64,000 nucleotides of DNA from Ilyonectria destructans (GCA_020740775.1 JAHEWK010000019.1:806001-870000), one strand, 5' to 3'. Shown: positions 1-10,955, numbered from the stretch's first letter. Program-made: numbers and translations. Notes: generated by a model not told the origin, from the letters alone.

Positions 1-96
1 CTGTGGCTCTTATACATGCTGTAATGCTGGTTCAGACCTCGCAGCAGGTATAGCTATCGCAGCCAGCAGCAATCACGACACCAGCTTCAATCTAGG

Positions 97-360
97 TGGG
101 CGTCGACCTCTGCCCTGATCTCTACGACTCGGCACTTAGGTATATAAGGCTATATCTTAGTCTTAGTACCTACTTGGGCCTCCGGGCCTGAGCTGCCTTG
201 GCCTCCGGGCCTCGGCACCTAGGTGTGTAAGGCCACCGCGTCTTACTACCCTACCTGCTTAGACCTCTGGGCCTAAGCTGCCCTGACCTCTATGTCTCGG
301 CACGTAGGTGCATAAGGCCACCGCGTCTTAGCACCTGCCTTGGCCTCCGGGCCTAGGCTA
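97..360. repeat. About 85-bp tandem repeat, roughly three copies
   Basis: The block CGGCAC-(C/T/G)-TAGGT-TATAAGGC recurs at 130, 213 and 298, each copy preceded by a CCTCYGGGCCT-type stretch and followed by a CTTAG/CTTACT stretch, so the period is 83-85 bp. Copies differ mainly by C/T changes. No coding frame runs through it. It directly abuts the broken end of the phosphatase-subunit fragment to its right. Confidence 0.75.
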
Positions 361-365
361 CTGCA

Positions 366-1006
366 TGGAATTTTGGTCGTCCAATAACCTCAACTGGTTG
401 ACATATACGAATTGGGACTCGCGCGATCCGCTCCGTCACGGGCAGTTGGGCGTAACCATCTCCCACCGACCCGCCGTATCTCTTCGGGACATGGGAGGTT
501 CCCCGCCGCTCTTATCGACCCGACCGGATCGTAACCCACCGCTGATAGAAAGGGGACAATCCAGTCGAAAAAAATTGAGAGTCTCTTCCAAGTGGCTGTG
601 GAAGTGAACCGACTTTGTGGCGGTGGGACTTGGTGGCACGCTCGCAGGGGCACCGACGAGATGGCGGGCGTATTATGGGCCGGACCAACTCGCCAGACAT
701 TTTGCGAATTGCCCGCTGTTTGCTTTGTCGCCAGTCCTCTGTTTCGTCTTCGGATTCCGTAAGGACTGCATCATCGGAGTTGTGAGGGGCATCACAGGAT
801 GCTCCCAGATCGGCCACGACATCTGAAGGGGGCGGCGTCACGGATGAATCATGGGTCCGAGATTCCCTCAGCGCCTGGGGGAGATTCTTGGCGGATTGGT
901 TCTCAGATTGTCGGGGTGTCGTTTGCAAAGACCATGGTACATCCAAATGGACTGTCTCAGATGGTGAAGCGCATGGAGATGGTTTCAATGGAGGATTGTA
1001 TAGCAT
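366..1006 (-). pseudogene. Fragment of a protein phosphatase 1 regulatory (glycogen-targeting, CBM21-type) subunit
   Basis: Read leftward from an ATG at 1006, the frame carries a Ser/Pro-rich N-terminus, an acidic stretch (SEDETEDW), then KMSGELVRPIIRPPSRR. In a second frame, after a shift near 640-660, it continues VPPSPTATKSVHFHSHLEE and WEMVTPNCP. This order (basic-Pro linker, K-S-V-H-F, then the start of a CBM21 module) is that of fungal Gac1/Gip2-type PP1 regulatory subunits. KSVHF fits the RVxF docking motif that binds the PP1 catalytic subunit. A further frame change near 440 gives PVTERIARVPIRI before homology ends at the tandem repeat. The rest of the CBM21 domain and everything after it are missing. 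At least two frameshifts make it a pseudogene. The family call is from motif recognition, not a search. Confidence 0.55.
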
Positions 1007-3246
1007 TTTCGAATCAAGGGCAGGGAGATGTGGGTAGGGTATGAAGGTTTTAAGCGTGTTACCGAGTGGTGCCGACGAGAGCGACGGTGGGAGTGCAACA
1101 GTTAGAGAATTAAATGGTGTCAAGCGCTCAACGCTAGTCTCTCTTGAATAAAAGATAAGCCATAGGGGTTTGTATTGCCGGATCTTGGAATGATAAGATG
1201 GTTCCAAGTGGGAGGGGAGCGGTACGAGCATATTCGCTGGTGGTGCTATGCCCTGTATGCATGGTGATGTTTTGGGTGTTGGTGTTGGTGATAGTGATTA
1301 GTGATGTAACTGTGGAGGAACGCTAAAACTCCTCCCTTCTCTCCATGTACATACGCCGCCCGAGGGGAAAGGCATGGCAGACGGGCGCTAACAGCACTTA
1401 GAGGATGGCGCGCACCAGGGCAGTGGTCGTTCCACACACGCAAAACGACCATACACACACACATAATAATGCAGTAATTATACGGGCACCCACGATCAGT
1501 TCTCTCCACAGGTCGAGACCCTTCATGAGGTCACCTCTAGTCTTTTTAGCTATCGCAGCCACGAGTGAACTAAGAGATTGGCGTGGTGGTGCGACCGTCG
1601 GAGGACCCAGAAGCCTGATAGGGGTCGGGTTCTTCCGTTGCAGCTGTTGCATCATGGGGGTCATGGCTTATTTGGTACGTGGTTCAAATCAAGCAGAAAT
1701 CATCCCTGTGCCTCAAACATCAACGTTTGGATACCTCGACGTGCTACATTACCAATTTTTCCTGTTTGCACATGCCACTATTCTCGGGGCATCAACCGGC
1801 TGTTCAGCGGGCGATGGTCGCCGCGACATGGCTTCCGTCTCGCCGTGTAATTCGCCATGGGGAGCGTCCACGATCTGGACCACAGTCCCTGCAGGGTTTC
1901 CCTTGCCAAGTCTCCAAGTCTAGAGGCAGGATTCAACCCCCTACAACCCTTTCGTCATATCGTATGACGTACAATAGTGTCGGTCTTAGGCCCTTGGACA
2001 AACAACTGTGGATCGGCATCCGGAGTTCTCCTTGGCAATCATCATAGAAAATCCAGTATGAGCACTACCGGTCGGTCGGGCTGGAGGCCATAGACCGACG
2101 GGTAGTACAGACTACCGAGCAGATGTGATCAGAGTGTTAATTGATGGACAAACAATGATGGTTCAGAGTGACATTCTGGCCAAAGTTCTGATTACGTACT
2201 GTCAACCTTAGCTCTCGTCAATATTTAGGCACAGTGCCCCCCATTAGAGCCATCTGACGCCCTGTGATCCTTTCTCTCAGCATTGCTCCCGCAGTATTAC
2301 TGTCAAGGCCATATCTGACCTGACCAACCCTACGTACTGTACGACGTACGTCAGGTCCTACGGGGAAGAGGGAAAACGTAACTCAAAACGACGATGAGAT
2401 CAATCATTCAACAGGAAAAGCTCCCCTGTCGTGGTCTACCTCTGCTGACAATAAGATGCTGATGATTGGCTGAAATAAGTGTGGCTGAAAGGGTCCAGAA
2501 CTTGAGCCCATCGTTCGATCGTGCGATTCGGACCCCCGCGAATACATCGGAGTGGGGAGGGGAAGCAGAGCTTCTGCACTGAGAATCTGAACAACCATGA
2601 CGCTAACTGGCGGCGAAATGCTGTATGATGAATACTACGTAGAACAGAGCAGCATCCGTCCTGGACCGCCCACGAGCCGGGATCCCAACTTCTTGCATCA
2701 GATGGAGACTTTGGGCCTACGCAGTATTCCTCGTGACTCGGTCATGGCCGTTGTAATCAGCCCATTCTTGCATCAAGGGGTGGGCTGCCACTAAGTTGCT
2801 GCCGGACAGTGTTACCCCCGGCATCCAGAAATACTTCAACTCAAAGCTTATATTAAGTCCCTTGAAGAATCATGGTAACAAATTCCCTAGACAGCACAAA
2901 AGTCACTATTGAGGTTACATCGACCTTATCTCCCGCATGAAAATGGACGGTACGATATGTCCTTTTGACCTGGTCCTGTCCTGTCGCACAAGCGAAAATG
3001 TAGGTACCATGGATCCTCTTTGTCACTGAATCCACTCGGGATCTACCCCCAGCTACTCCGTGCAAATCAGCCTACCCAATCACATCCCTCCCCCCAGCAT
3101 CCTGCTCCACATTCCCCCAAAAGCCGACATCCCTGTGACGCTCTTGCATAATTTTCCGCGACACATCATAAGGTATCCAGATCGCTGGAACAAACCGTGG
3201 GGCATTGCCATCTTTCAACTTGAAGAACATGCTCATCGTTTGTTAG
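1007..3246. other. Intergenic stretch, no recognisable gene
   Basis: Several ORFs exist here, the longest 172 codons from an ATG at 1405 on the plus strand, but none resembles a known family or shows a convincing intron structure. It probably holds the promoter, leader and an unresolved first exon of the bHLH gene to its right. A possible donor GTATCC at 3172 and acceptor TAG at 3246 would give a 75-nt intron leading into that gene's open frame. Confidence 0.4.
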
Positions 3247-4441
3247 GCTGCGGCGTCAGAAATCGGTCACTTTCCACCTGCGTGGGATCAATCCATCCCC
3301 AGATCCGACTATTACTCCAATAAGGCACCATTTTACGAAAACTGCTATGGGAAGGACCCCCCGGGCCTTTTTTTCGATGACCCTGCACAGTTGCCTTTCC
3401 AGAGTACAGCCGTTTCCTCTCCAGAATCTGACTGCATCTCATCACCTATTCCGGATGTAGAGATGGCACTGAATTTCTGTATGTCACACCAAAGCTACTT
3501 GGAATTTGCAGTCGTGACTAAACCCAATGGATGTAGTGGATATGTCAATGGATATTATGGAGCCTATTCTTTGGGACCTCAGTCTAGATCAACCAACGTA
3601 TGGTGGTCTTCCTACGTCAGACCTGACCCAAGATGTTCAAACTGCCTCCGATTATACCCGCACAACAGCCTACCAACAACAATCAAACGCATTTTCTCTT
3701 GGGACAGTAGCGAGCAATCCCTGGGCAGAGCCGGGCGGCCCTGGCCCAGACGAAGCGCAAGAAGAGGACCATACCTCGAGCTCACGACAAAAGCGAACCG
3801 CCCGATCTCGACGACAGAAAAGAGATAACAGAAAGTCTTCCAAAACATCCCTTGCTGGCAGTGCCAGTACTGGTGGTGGCGCTCCCTCGGTATCGGACGC
3901 TGCCAGTCCCAGCTCCACGTCACAGGACAGCCGCGCCAGCATTGGGTCCGAATCCACGTCGATGGCTTCTACAGCATCAACAACTTCTAGCCGTCAAGCA
4001 AAGCTCAGAAGCGCGTCTCGTACTTCGAAGAACAGCCATTCCCGGCCAAACGATACCCCCAAGGAACGCCGAACGCGCGCCTCCCACAACCTCGTCGAGA
4101 AGCAGTATCGAAATCGTCTCAATGCCCAATTCGAATCCCTTCTCAGCGCCCTACCAGAACAACTTCGCGCGGGGAACAATGGAAATGGCGATACTGACGA
4201 ATTGGAGGGGAATGACGCGGACCGCCGTGTGAGCAAGGGTGAAGTTCTGGAAATGGCTCGCAAGCATGTACAATTACTGGAGCAAGAGCGCGCTGAGTTG
4301 GAACGCGAGAACCTCGAGCTTCATGGAAACCTCCGACGGCTAAAGGGATCTTCCTCTGATGGTATAGTGTCCTCGTCGAGCCAGGAAACTCCGCTCGATT
4401 TCAAAGCCGATGCGGAGGGCGAGAAACAAGCCGACGACTAA
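3247..4441 (+). CDS. SREBP-class bHLH transcription factor (5' end unresolved)
   Basis: The DNA-binding region lies at about 4068-4275. RRTRASHNLVEKQYRNRLN is a basic region with Tyr at the position that is Arg in most bHLH proteins, the hallmark of the SREBP class. It is followed by helix 1 (FESLLSALPEQL), a polar loop and helix 2 (RRVSKGEVLEMARKHVQLL), running into a leucine/Glu-rich coiled coil (LEQERAELERENLELHGNL). Such proteins dimerise and bind E-box or SRE DNA in the nucleus. The region before it is Ser/Thr/Lys-rich and disordered. A frame open from 3247 to 3478 joins the main frame through a 58-nt intron at 3479-3536 (GTATGT...TAG), giving SPIPDVEMALNF-LDMSMDIME without a stop. The proposed frame enters at 3247 behind an upstream stop, so a further 5' exon is needed. 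An alternative start is the ATG at 3527. It resembles the developmental DevR/EcdR-type regulators of Aspergillus, which is inference. Confidence 0.8.
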
Positions 4442-4854
4442 GATAAGAGTTGAAAACGAAGGATCGCCAAGAAACAGAGAATGACTGCGCAGGAACATGA
4501 TGGAAGATTCCAAACTATCTGCTGGCAGCTCTGGAAGGGAAAAACTATTGGCACTGGATGCCTGTTTTCTATGGTGCTTCAGGCAGAGTCCAAGCCATCC
4601 GTCTTAGGCCTTCCTCGACTTTTTGGGTTCTGGCAATGGTAGCACTGGCGGCAATGCGCTTGTTTCCCTTAGTGTTGTAAACCTCCACCACGGTCACTCC
4701 AGGGCAGTCTAGCTAATTAAAATGCGTTGAATTAACGGTACATGATATCCTACATAATTTATATGGTGATAGTAAGTCCCAACAATCCGGATTGTTATAA
4801 AGTGCTACCTCATGTCACATTAACGAATTGACCATGCAAATGTCAGACGGAATA
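4442..4854. other. Intergenic, nothing recognised
   Basis: This holds the 3' flank of the bHLH gene followed by AT-rich DNA leading to a pogo-like element end at about 4855. No ORF, tRNA or repeat structure could be supported. Confidence 0.5.
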
Positions 4855-5210
4855 TAGTTATGCGAGCGGCCGGACAAGCGAGTGGCCACTCAAACACAAT
4901 TTCTTGACTGTCAACATACAAACGCGTTTTTCACCCACGAAAAGAAATAGAATCTGTTGGGCCCGAGACCTACGTGCAATTGGCCCTTCAAGCTAAGAAA
5001 AGAGAGCCAGATCTGAGTACTAGGTCTATCGCTAAGTCTTTCGAGGTTCCCCGAACGACCCTGAGGTGTAGGCGCAACAGTCGACCATCACGACGCGACA
5101 GCGCGCCCAAATCACGGATTCTGACTGATTTGGAGGAACACATAATTGTTCAGTATGCTCTCGACTTGGATGCGCGATCATTTCCTCCCCGCCTTCGTGA
5201 GCGCCTGGCA
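4855..5210 (+). pseudogene. N-terminal remnant of a Fot1/pogo-like transposase with its left terminal repeat
   Basis: From about 4950 the plus frame reads LALQAKKREPDLSTRSIAKS, FEVPRTTLRCRR and LEEHIIVQYALDLDARSFPPR. This is the psq-type helix-turn-helix followed by the Tc5-type (CENP-B-like) second DNA-binding module at the N-terminus of fungal pogo/Fot1 transposases. Just upstream, 4861-4891 contains two GCGAG-type units 16 bp apart (GCGAGCGGCC and GCGAGTGGCC), matching the doubled terminal motif of the other pogo-family ends in this window. The frame stops matching at about 5210, where Copia sequence in the opposite orientation begins. The DDE domain and right end are absent. Confidence 0.6.
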
Positions 5211-6385
5211 CGTAAAGTGCTTTATGAGAGGTTGTCATTCCATTGGCATTGTTCCATCTGGTTTTGAGGGTGGATGTGCCTTGCCCCTCAGGCATAATAG
5301 CCGAGCCAGCTATGCCGTTGATGGCAGAGCCCGTGAATTTCTCGAGTGATGTAACGTTCTGTCGGTGGCAGAACGTGTGGGAGGAGGCGCTACTGTCTAA
5401 TATGTGGATTCGCTTGAGTAGTTTGGATGGTTCTGATGCAGCCAGGCCAAACTGGGGGTTGAAAGGATAGAAAGACTGTGTTTAAGAAGGCGATGGCGGC
5501 GGTGTGATCCTCGTCAGGTTGCAGCGACGAGGAGTTCTCCTTTCTCTTCTTAAGCTTGGTTTCTTGTTGTTCACTCCGAAGTGCTCGTTTTCTCTGAAAC
5601 TCTTTAAGAAGGTTGGGGTATATGCCAAAACATCCGGCCTTGTTGTGACCTGGTTTGTTGCAGTAATTGCATATTTGAGTTACTTGGTCTTTACGAAGAC
5701 TATATATTCTAGCCAGCAGAGCTATTTGTTGTATCTTGGCCTTTCTTGTTGTTGAATGTTTATCTCCTCTTGTTCTGCGGCGGCAAGGGCGATTTCGAAT
5801 GTGACGGCAGGTTTGGTTACTTCTCCATTAGAGCCTCATCCAGATAGCAAGTTGTGGTTTCGGTAGAAAGCAGTAAGGAATACATTATATTCAGGGCCAA
5901 GTCCGGTTAGGAACTTATTGATGAATTGAGGCGTGCCGATTTTATATATCTCATCTAGTTATAAGAGTTCAGATTAAGCTTCTTACAGCTGTTCTGTGAA
6001 GATTATAGCTCATAAGCATTAGTCTAGGGTGAGGTTGTTATATCGTCGATCGAGTTCTTAGAAAACTGCACTTCCCTTTGGTTTGAAGCGCTTTTCAAGC
6101 TCACCGAACATCTCCGTGACGGTCTCCTTATCCTTTACCTGCTCCCTGGCGTTATATCCAAGTCGATTGAGGACGGCTCTGTACGCGCGTTCTTGCTTGG
6201 AGAGCCAGTTGTCGATCTTTTCGACGGTCGCGGCGCTGGTGCCGGTGGGTTTGTCCTTGTTTCGTTTGAACAAGTCTCTGTACCCCGATATTGTGAGATG
6301 GTCCTTTATTTCTCGGCTCCAGTTGATCCATCCGGCTGTTGATTAGGTTGCCAAGTGTTCCAGTCGATTCCTTCGAGGCCGACAT
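5211..6385 (-). pseudogene. Copia-type retrotransposon gag-protease remnant
   Basis: Read on the minus strand, the gag part runs DKETVTEMFGELEKRFKPKG (around 6080-6140), then ELDRRYNNLTLD and IGTPQFINKFLTGLGPEYNV with stop codons between, the usual UBN2-type gag of fungal Copia elements. A zinc knuckle follows as CNYCNKPGHNKAGC (C-X2-C-X4-H-X4-C, about 5620-5670), and then a protease with LDSSASSH in place of the usual DSGAS motif (about 5400). Integrase and reverse transcriptase are absent, because the sequence switches to the oppositely oriented pogo remnant at about 5210. Several frame changes and stops (mostly TAG/TAA) show it is dead. Confidence 0.65.
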
Positions 6386-6415
6386 GCTTGAAGATGGATT
6401 CCTTGATGGCTGGAC

Positions 6416-6480
6416 GTTTGTTTGTTTGTTTGTTTGTTTGTTTGTTTGTTTGTTTGTTTGTTTGTTTGTTTGTTTGTTTG
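6416..6480. repeat. (GTTT)16 microsatellite
   Basis: Sixteen uninterrupted GTTT units plus one G (65 bp) lie just upstream, in transcriptional sense, of the Copia gag remnant. Both strands stay open through it because the period of 4 shifts frame every unit, which creates the TNKQ-repeat ORF that should be ignored. Confidence 0.95.
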
Positions 6481-6788
6481 ATTCATTTCCGTCCTGAGGG
6501 CAAGGTACATAAGCCCACTAGACCTCCTCATGGAGTAAAAGGACGTGCTAGGCTAGCTCAACATGATTTCCACCCACAGCGTCCACCATCCTTAGCCATC
6601 TAACAATTCAGCGGCTCAAGGCCTGTGATAGTTCGAGCCCGGCCCCCATCAGCAGGAAAAACCACGAGGGGAGACAAACCGCTATAGCTGGCTGCCATTG
6701 ATCAGGTTACATCTCGCGAGTCCTGGTGCCCTTGATAGCTTGGTTCTGAAGCCATCTTGGGCCTGGCACGAGCAACACAAGGTGAGGC

Positions 6789-6936
6789 CAACTCTCTTAA
6801 TTCCTCAGATTGTGTGCCTGTTAGTGCCCATATGGGCGCTAAAGGCTGTTGCAAGTAAAAGTGACCTGTGCAAACCCCGTACCTTAGCAACGCACTAACA
6901 GTGGCTGCCAAGATTTTTTTTTACAGGAGAGAGTTG
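6789..6936. mobile_element. Small MITE-like repeat, copy 1
   Basis: The element is bounded by CAACTCTC at 6789 and GAGAGTTG ending at 6936 (8-bp perfect terminal inverted repeats). It contains an internal perfect 9-bp inverted pair, TGTTAGTGC at 6819-6827 and GCACTAACA at 6892-6900, and a T-run followed by ACAGGAGAG near its right end. A diverged copy in the opposite orientation lies at 30718-30873. There is no coding capacity. It was recognised by comparing the two copies within this window; its autonomous partner is unknown. Confidence 0.6.
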
Positions 6937-8302
6937 TTGATGGCTGGGCGAGCGAAGTGGGATGAGTGTAGGGTATGTCGGTGTAGGGTAGGCTCAAGTG
7001 GATCTTCCCTCTTCAGCGTAGCGATGTCTCTTGCCGACACGAGGCTTCTCGTCCCCGTCGTTGTCGATGGTATCGGCAACGGATGCGTCAGAATTCCCAC
7101 TGGGATGTAACGTGGGTTTCGTCTGGTCTGATAAGGCAATCGAGGCAATTGAGGCAACTTCAAGGCCCCAAATGTGGGTTGAACTCGCGTCTGAAAGCGA
7201 GTCGTGGGTGTCGAAGTGGGTTGCCCTAGAACCTATTGGAAGGACTGTAGATGTGTTGTGTTGCCTCCTCCTTTTTGTTCGTTCTGCCTCCTCGTCTCTA
7301 TATCTGAAGAGGTCAGGCCAAGATACTAGACCTGCTTAACCTGCAACAGATCTGTAACGCTGCTCTGAAAATTCTGGTATTACCATGAGACATCTTCCCT
7401 TGAGGTGGCTGCCTGTGTAACACTATCGTGCATGCCACGTCTCCAAACCTAGAAGGGACTACATTCATCAAGGTCAGCGACATGATGAGGAAAATATCGC
7501 TTGCGGAGGAAACACAGGAAGTTTGGCTCCTAGAGGGGTCGAGCTCTCAAATTATAGTCGTGTGAGGCCATCGTGAGGTCGAGTCTAGGGTGAAAATTTC
7601 GCGCCGAGGTTTTAATCGAGAGGCTACTCAAGAATGCACAGTCGAAACGCGCCCCGTTTCGGCTTTTTAACCAATCACAGCCTATAGATTTCTATCCTCG
7701 TTTGGGAGCTCAAAACGGGGCGCGTTTCTGCGCACAGCCGTTTAGCCCCTGCGCTGAAGCACGGAATCCATGTCCCATCATCTCGGTAGGAATGGCTTTG
7801 GTCTTCTAGTACCGCCACCGTGCCTCATTCTTGGTCGCCTCACTGAACCCTTGATTGATCGAAGCTCTGCTTGCCATCCTGCTGCCTCAAAGGTGGGATC
7901 AGAGGCTTGTTAACAAACCAAGATAGCTATGAGCGTTAGCAACCTCATTTAGGTATGAATGGACTGGGGAACTTACCGAAAAGCTCTCAACGGGGCGGAG
8001 ACCGAGACCGTGGCCGAGTGGGGTCGGCGAGTCCGGAGTTGATCGGCATCGACCCTGAAGAGTCGCTCAAATGTGTGTAGTCGTGTTTTAATGGCTGCCA
8101 ATTAATTTACTCAAGCTGCATCTTCTGCTCAGCAATCCCATTCGGCATATCTAACTAAGCTATGAGCTGCGCCAGCATGGGAATTAGTGAGAGATGAGAC
8201 ATCTTCCTTGTTCCATCTCCATGAGAACTCCATTGCTCCAAAGTCTACTGAGGGTGCGGCCCCACCCTGTCCTGACTTATATCCGAGGTAATCCCGCTAT
8301 TA
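6937..8302. other. Intergenic, no recognisable gene; contains one inverted repeat
   Basis: The short ORFs here resemble nothing known. The only structure seen is the GC-rich inverted repeat at 7644-7728, listed separately. The right part is the likely promoter of the J-like gene starting at 8303. Confidence 0.4.
7644..7728. repeat. 16-bp perfect inverted repeat with 53-nt spacer
   Basis: GAAACGCGCCCCGTTT at 7644-7659 is the exact reverse complement of 7713-7728. Each arm itself contains the GC core CGCGCCCCG, unlike the surrounding DNA. It could be the stem of a hairpin, a small inverted element, or a binding-site pair. No protein frame crosses it. Confidence 0.8.
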
Positions 8303-8979
8303 ATGGTAGTCGCCCCCAGAACCAACCCTGCAGTCGAAGATGGTAGAATCAAAGCCGATCAGGAGAGCATGGCTGCTGTAATGCAACAACTCCCTGAACC
8401 TTCCTCTTCTAGTTCGGCGAAAAGAAAGGAAAATGACGCTAGTGTATCTGTCAGTGACGCTAATGCGCGATCCGGAGAAGTAAACGTAGAGATTGAACGT
8501 ATCATGCGCTACTTAGACAGCTCACATGCCGAGATCTTGGGAGTTAGCCCGAACTCTCCCGAGAAAGAAGTAGTGGCTTCCTGGAGACATTTAGGATGCA
8601 TGATGCATCCAAGACTTGTCAGTCACCCAAATGCTGAGGCCGCATTCAAAAGTAAATAGTGACCTCCTATTCTAGACCAGCGCTTTAGTACTAATGAGAT
8701 TGCTTAGAACTGCGCACTGCGGCCAGAAAGTTGGGTCTAGATGACCTTGAAATAGACGAGGTGTATTACTGGGACGGTGAGGAACATTTTGACGGCTCAG
8801 GGCCCGGCACGGCAATGTCCGAGGATGCGGTCCCTATCCCGCCTCAACGCGTGATGAATATTTACGAAGAGGCAACGCCTGTCCCCTATCGTTTAGGGCA
8901 GGACCCCTCCCACTATACTCGAGCAGCTATACCGTCTCAACGCAAAGATTACGGCGGCAAACCAGGCCGAGAGCATTAA
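8303..8979 (+). CDS. Small J-domain-like protein, two exons, HPD replaced by HPR
   Basis: Exon 1 is 8303-8651 and exon 2 is 8708-8979, separated by a 56-nt intron (GTAAAT...TACTAAT...TAG). The product is about 206 aa. After a polar, Ser-rich N-terminus, residues around 75-118 read IERIMRYLDSSHAEILGVSP, then VVASWRHLGCMMHPRLV and AEAAFK, continuing across the splice into LRTAARKLGLDD. This is the helix I-IV layout of a DnaJ domain (ILGV-S-P-E-E-V, W-R-LG, HP-, A-AFK). The HPD tripeptide that stimulates Hsp70 ATPase is HPR, so classical co-chaperone activity is doubtful. The C-terminus is acidic, then Pro-rich (EVYYWDGEE, VPIPPQRV). Fungi carry families of such degenerate J-like proteins of unknown role. 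The intron join without a stop supports the model. Confidence 0.65.
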
Positions 8980-9922
8980 GCAGACCAATGGACCATTCCT
9001 GTGGCCGCCTTTTTTGGTCCTCATTACAACGAGGTCTCAAGCAGTTAGAAGATAAAAGTTGAAAGGGGCGTAGATTGATTTAAGTCAGGTGGCGCTATTC
9101 CGTTCGCATTCCTGGAGAGCCCGGTGTAGAGAAGCAGGTACGGGGGCTGCTACACTGCCATCAACTCTTTCCCTACGGCATTTTGGATGCCATTTTGTGG
9201 CTTGCGGAAGGCCGGCACATCGCCCCGGCGGAGCTATCCTTGCAAGGGGGGTGGTTGAAGTTTGTGTTGCGCTACTGTCCGCTCCCCCGCATTCTGCAGT
9301 CGGGTCGCTGGGTGCCGGCATGGTCCTGGGTTAGTGACGAACTGTGGCGAGAAGACAATGTTTCTAGCATTGATGGGAATCCTATCCTCGGCCATCAACT
9401 TTTGTTATATAGAGATCAAGCCGTTTCCATCGTCTCTATGACATGTACCATTCTATCATGTTCATCCGCGCCATAAATAGGCATGTTTCTCCGTCAACTT
9501 ATATCATTTCTTCATTATCCGGATACGCGGCGCTGACACTCGGTGGCGTCAGCTGCCTGCCGGGGTCACTCTTTCCAGGTGCTCGGATCACTCCGCGTCG
9601 ATCTACTGAGTGGAGAAGATCCACAGGTTCTGCTCAAGTGCAAGAGCTTGTCCCCAGTCTAACCCTAAGACTACCTAGCGATGCAGCACGCATCCCATTA
9701 GAGTTGGCATCGTTCTTTGACCGTACAATCCTGGACAAGACCGATGATCTCGCTAGAGCACATGCTTTGAGGAAGTTCTAAAAGCAACGACCAGACCACG
9801 GCCAGCCGCCCTCCCCTTTCCTCGTCCTAAACAGCTCCACAAAATCCCCGCGCCCTCGTTATAACACTCTCTCTTTGATTCCGCCGCTGTAGCAAACGAG
9901 ATAGCATCAACCTTCGCCAGCC
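8980..9922. other. Intergenic; unrecognised ORFs only
   Basis: A 112-codon ORF starts at an ATG at 9443 on the plus strand and ends at 9781. Its sequence matches no family I recognise and it could be chance. The last 150 bp are the likely promoter of the membrane-protein gene at 9923. Confidence 0.35.
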
Positions 9923-10955
9923 ATGTCGGATAGTTCAAGGGAATCGAGGGGCACCCCGGTGCCGCCGTGGTTCGTCAACCCAACCCCGAGCATCAACGAA
10001 CAGGTTATCTCTAGCATATTATTGGGGTGCACACTCGGCTTCGGAGCTTGGACCGCCTCCGGCGCCTTTATCCAGTCGAGCAAGAGCTGGCGGAGGATCC
10101 GGAGGGTCACCGCCTATGTTGCATTAATCTGGGCCGAGTGGTGGTCCTGCCTCCTCATCAGCCTCATATCCTGGATGAACATGCGGAGCTACATCGCTCC
10201 AAGCTTTGAGTACTACTTTTTCTTCAGTAAGTATCCTAGCACCTAATTCCTGTAGCTATTCAGTCCCTAGAATGGGACGACGGCGACCGACTGACGCTGC
10301 GTGCCAGTTGTCCTGTGGTCTATACAGATCCAGTGTCTAATGCAGATTATTATTAACCGCGTCGCCCTCCTAATACAGGTGCCCGCCCACGCCGCCCGCC
10401 TCAAGTGGGCTGTCTTCTTTATCTTACTCGCTATCTCCATCAGCGGCTTCTGTATATATATCCCTGCACGCCTGCAGATCAACCGGACCTATACGCACGC
10501 CAACGATATCTGGGTCTGTGTCAAGAAGAGCATCCTCCTTACCGTCGACGTCGGGCTGAACTTTTGCTTTATCTACCTAGTGCGGTCGCACCTCATTGCC
10601 GCCGGCTTAGTGAAGTACCAAAAGCTGTACCGGTTCAACCTCTGCATGATATTCATCTCTCTCTCTCTCGATGTATGCCGCCATTCCTTTCGACTGGGAT
10701 ATCTAACTGATCGCCCTTCTGTCTAATAGGTCGTGACCATCAGCCTTATATCTCTGCAGGAGTACTTTGTGTAAGTTCTCTTAGTAGCTCTGTGCACAGC
10801 TCCCCCTCCCTGACGGCTACAGATTCAATCAGCTTCACCCCCTGACGTTCCTCATCAAGCTCCACATCGAAATGAGAATGGCCGACCTTATTGGCAAGAT
10901 CGTCAAGTCGCCGCACCAAATCAACTCGTATAGCGAGCCAACGTCGCAGTCCTGA
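9923..10955 (+). CDS. Multi-pass integral membrane protein, four exons
   Basis: Exons are 9923-10226, 10308-10672, 10730-10770 and 10823-10955, with introns of 81, 57 and 52 nt. All are GT-AG with CTGAC/CTAAC branch sites, and all joins stay in frame to a TGA at 10953. The 280-aa product has about six or seven hydrophobic spans: VISSILLGCTLGFGAW, YVALIWAEWWSCLLISLISW, VLWSIQIQCLMQIIINRVAL, LKWAVFFILLAISISGF, SILLTVDVGLNFCFIYLVRS and LCMIFISLSLDVVTISLISL. Conserved-looking loops include DIWVCVKKS before the fifth span and FNQLHPLTFLIKLHIEMRMA at the C-terminal side. It belongs to a family of uncharacterised fungal integral membrane proteins, and no transport or receptor function can be assigned. 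The ATG at 9923 has a good context (GCCATGT). Confidence 0.8.

Noticed and set aside
6343..6603. Repetitive ORFs of Thr-Asn-Lys-Gln and Phe-Val-Cys-Leu across 6416-6480
   Set aside because: They are translations of the (GTTT)16 microsatellite, which keeps all frames open; no gene is implied.
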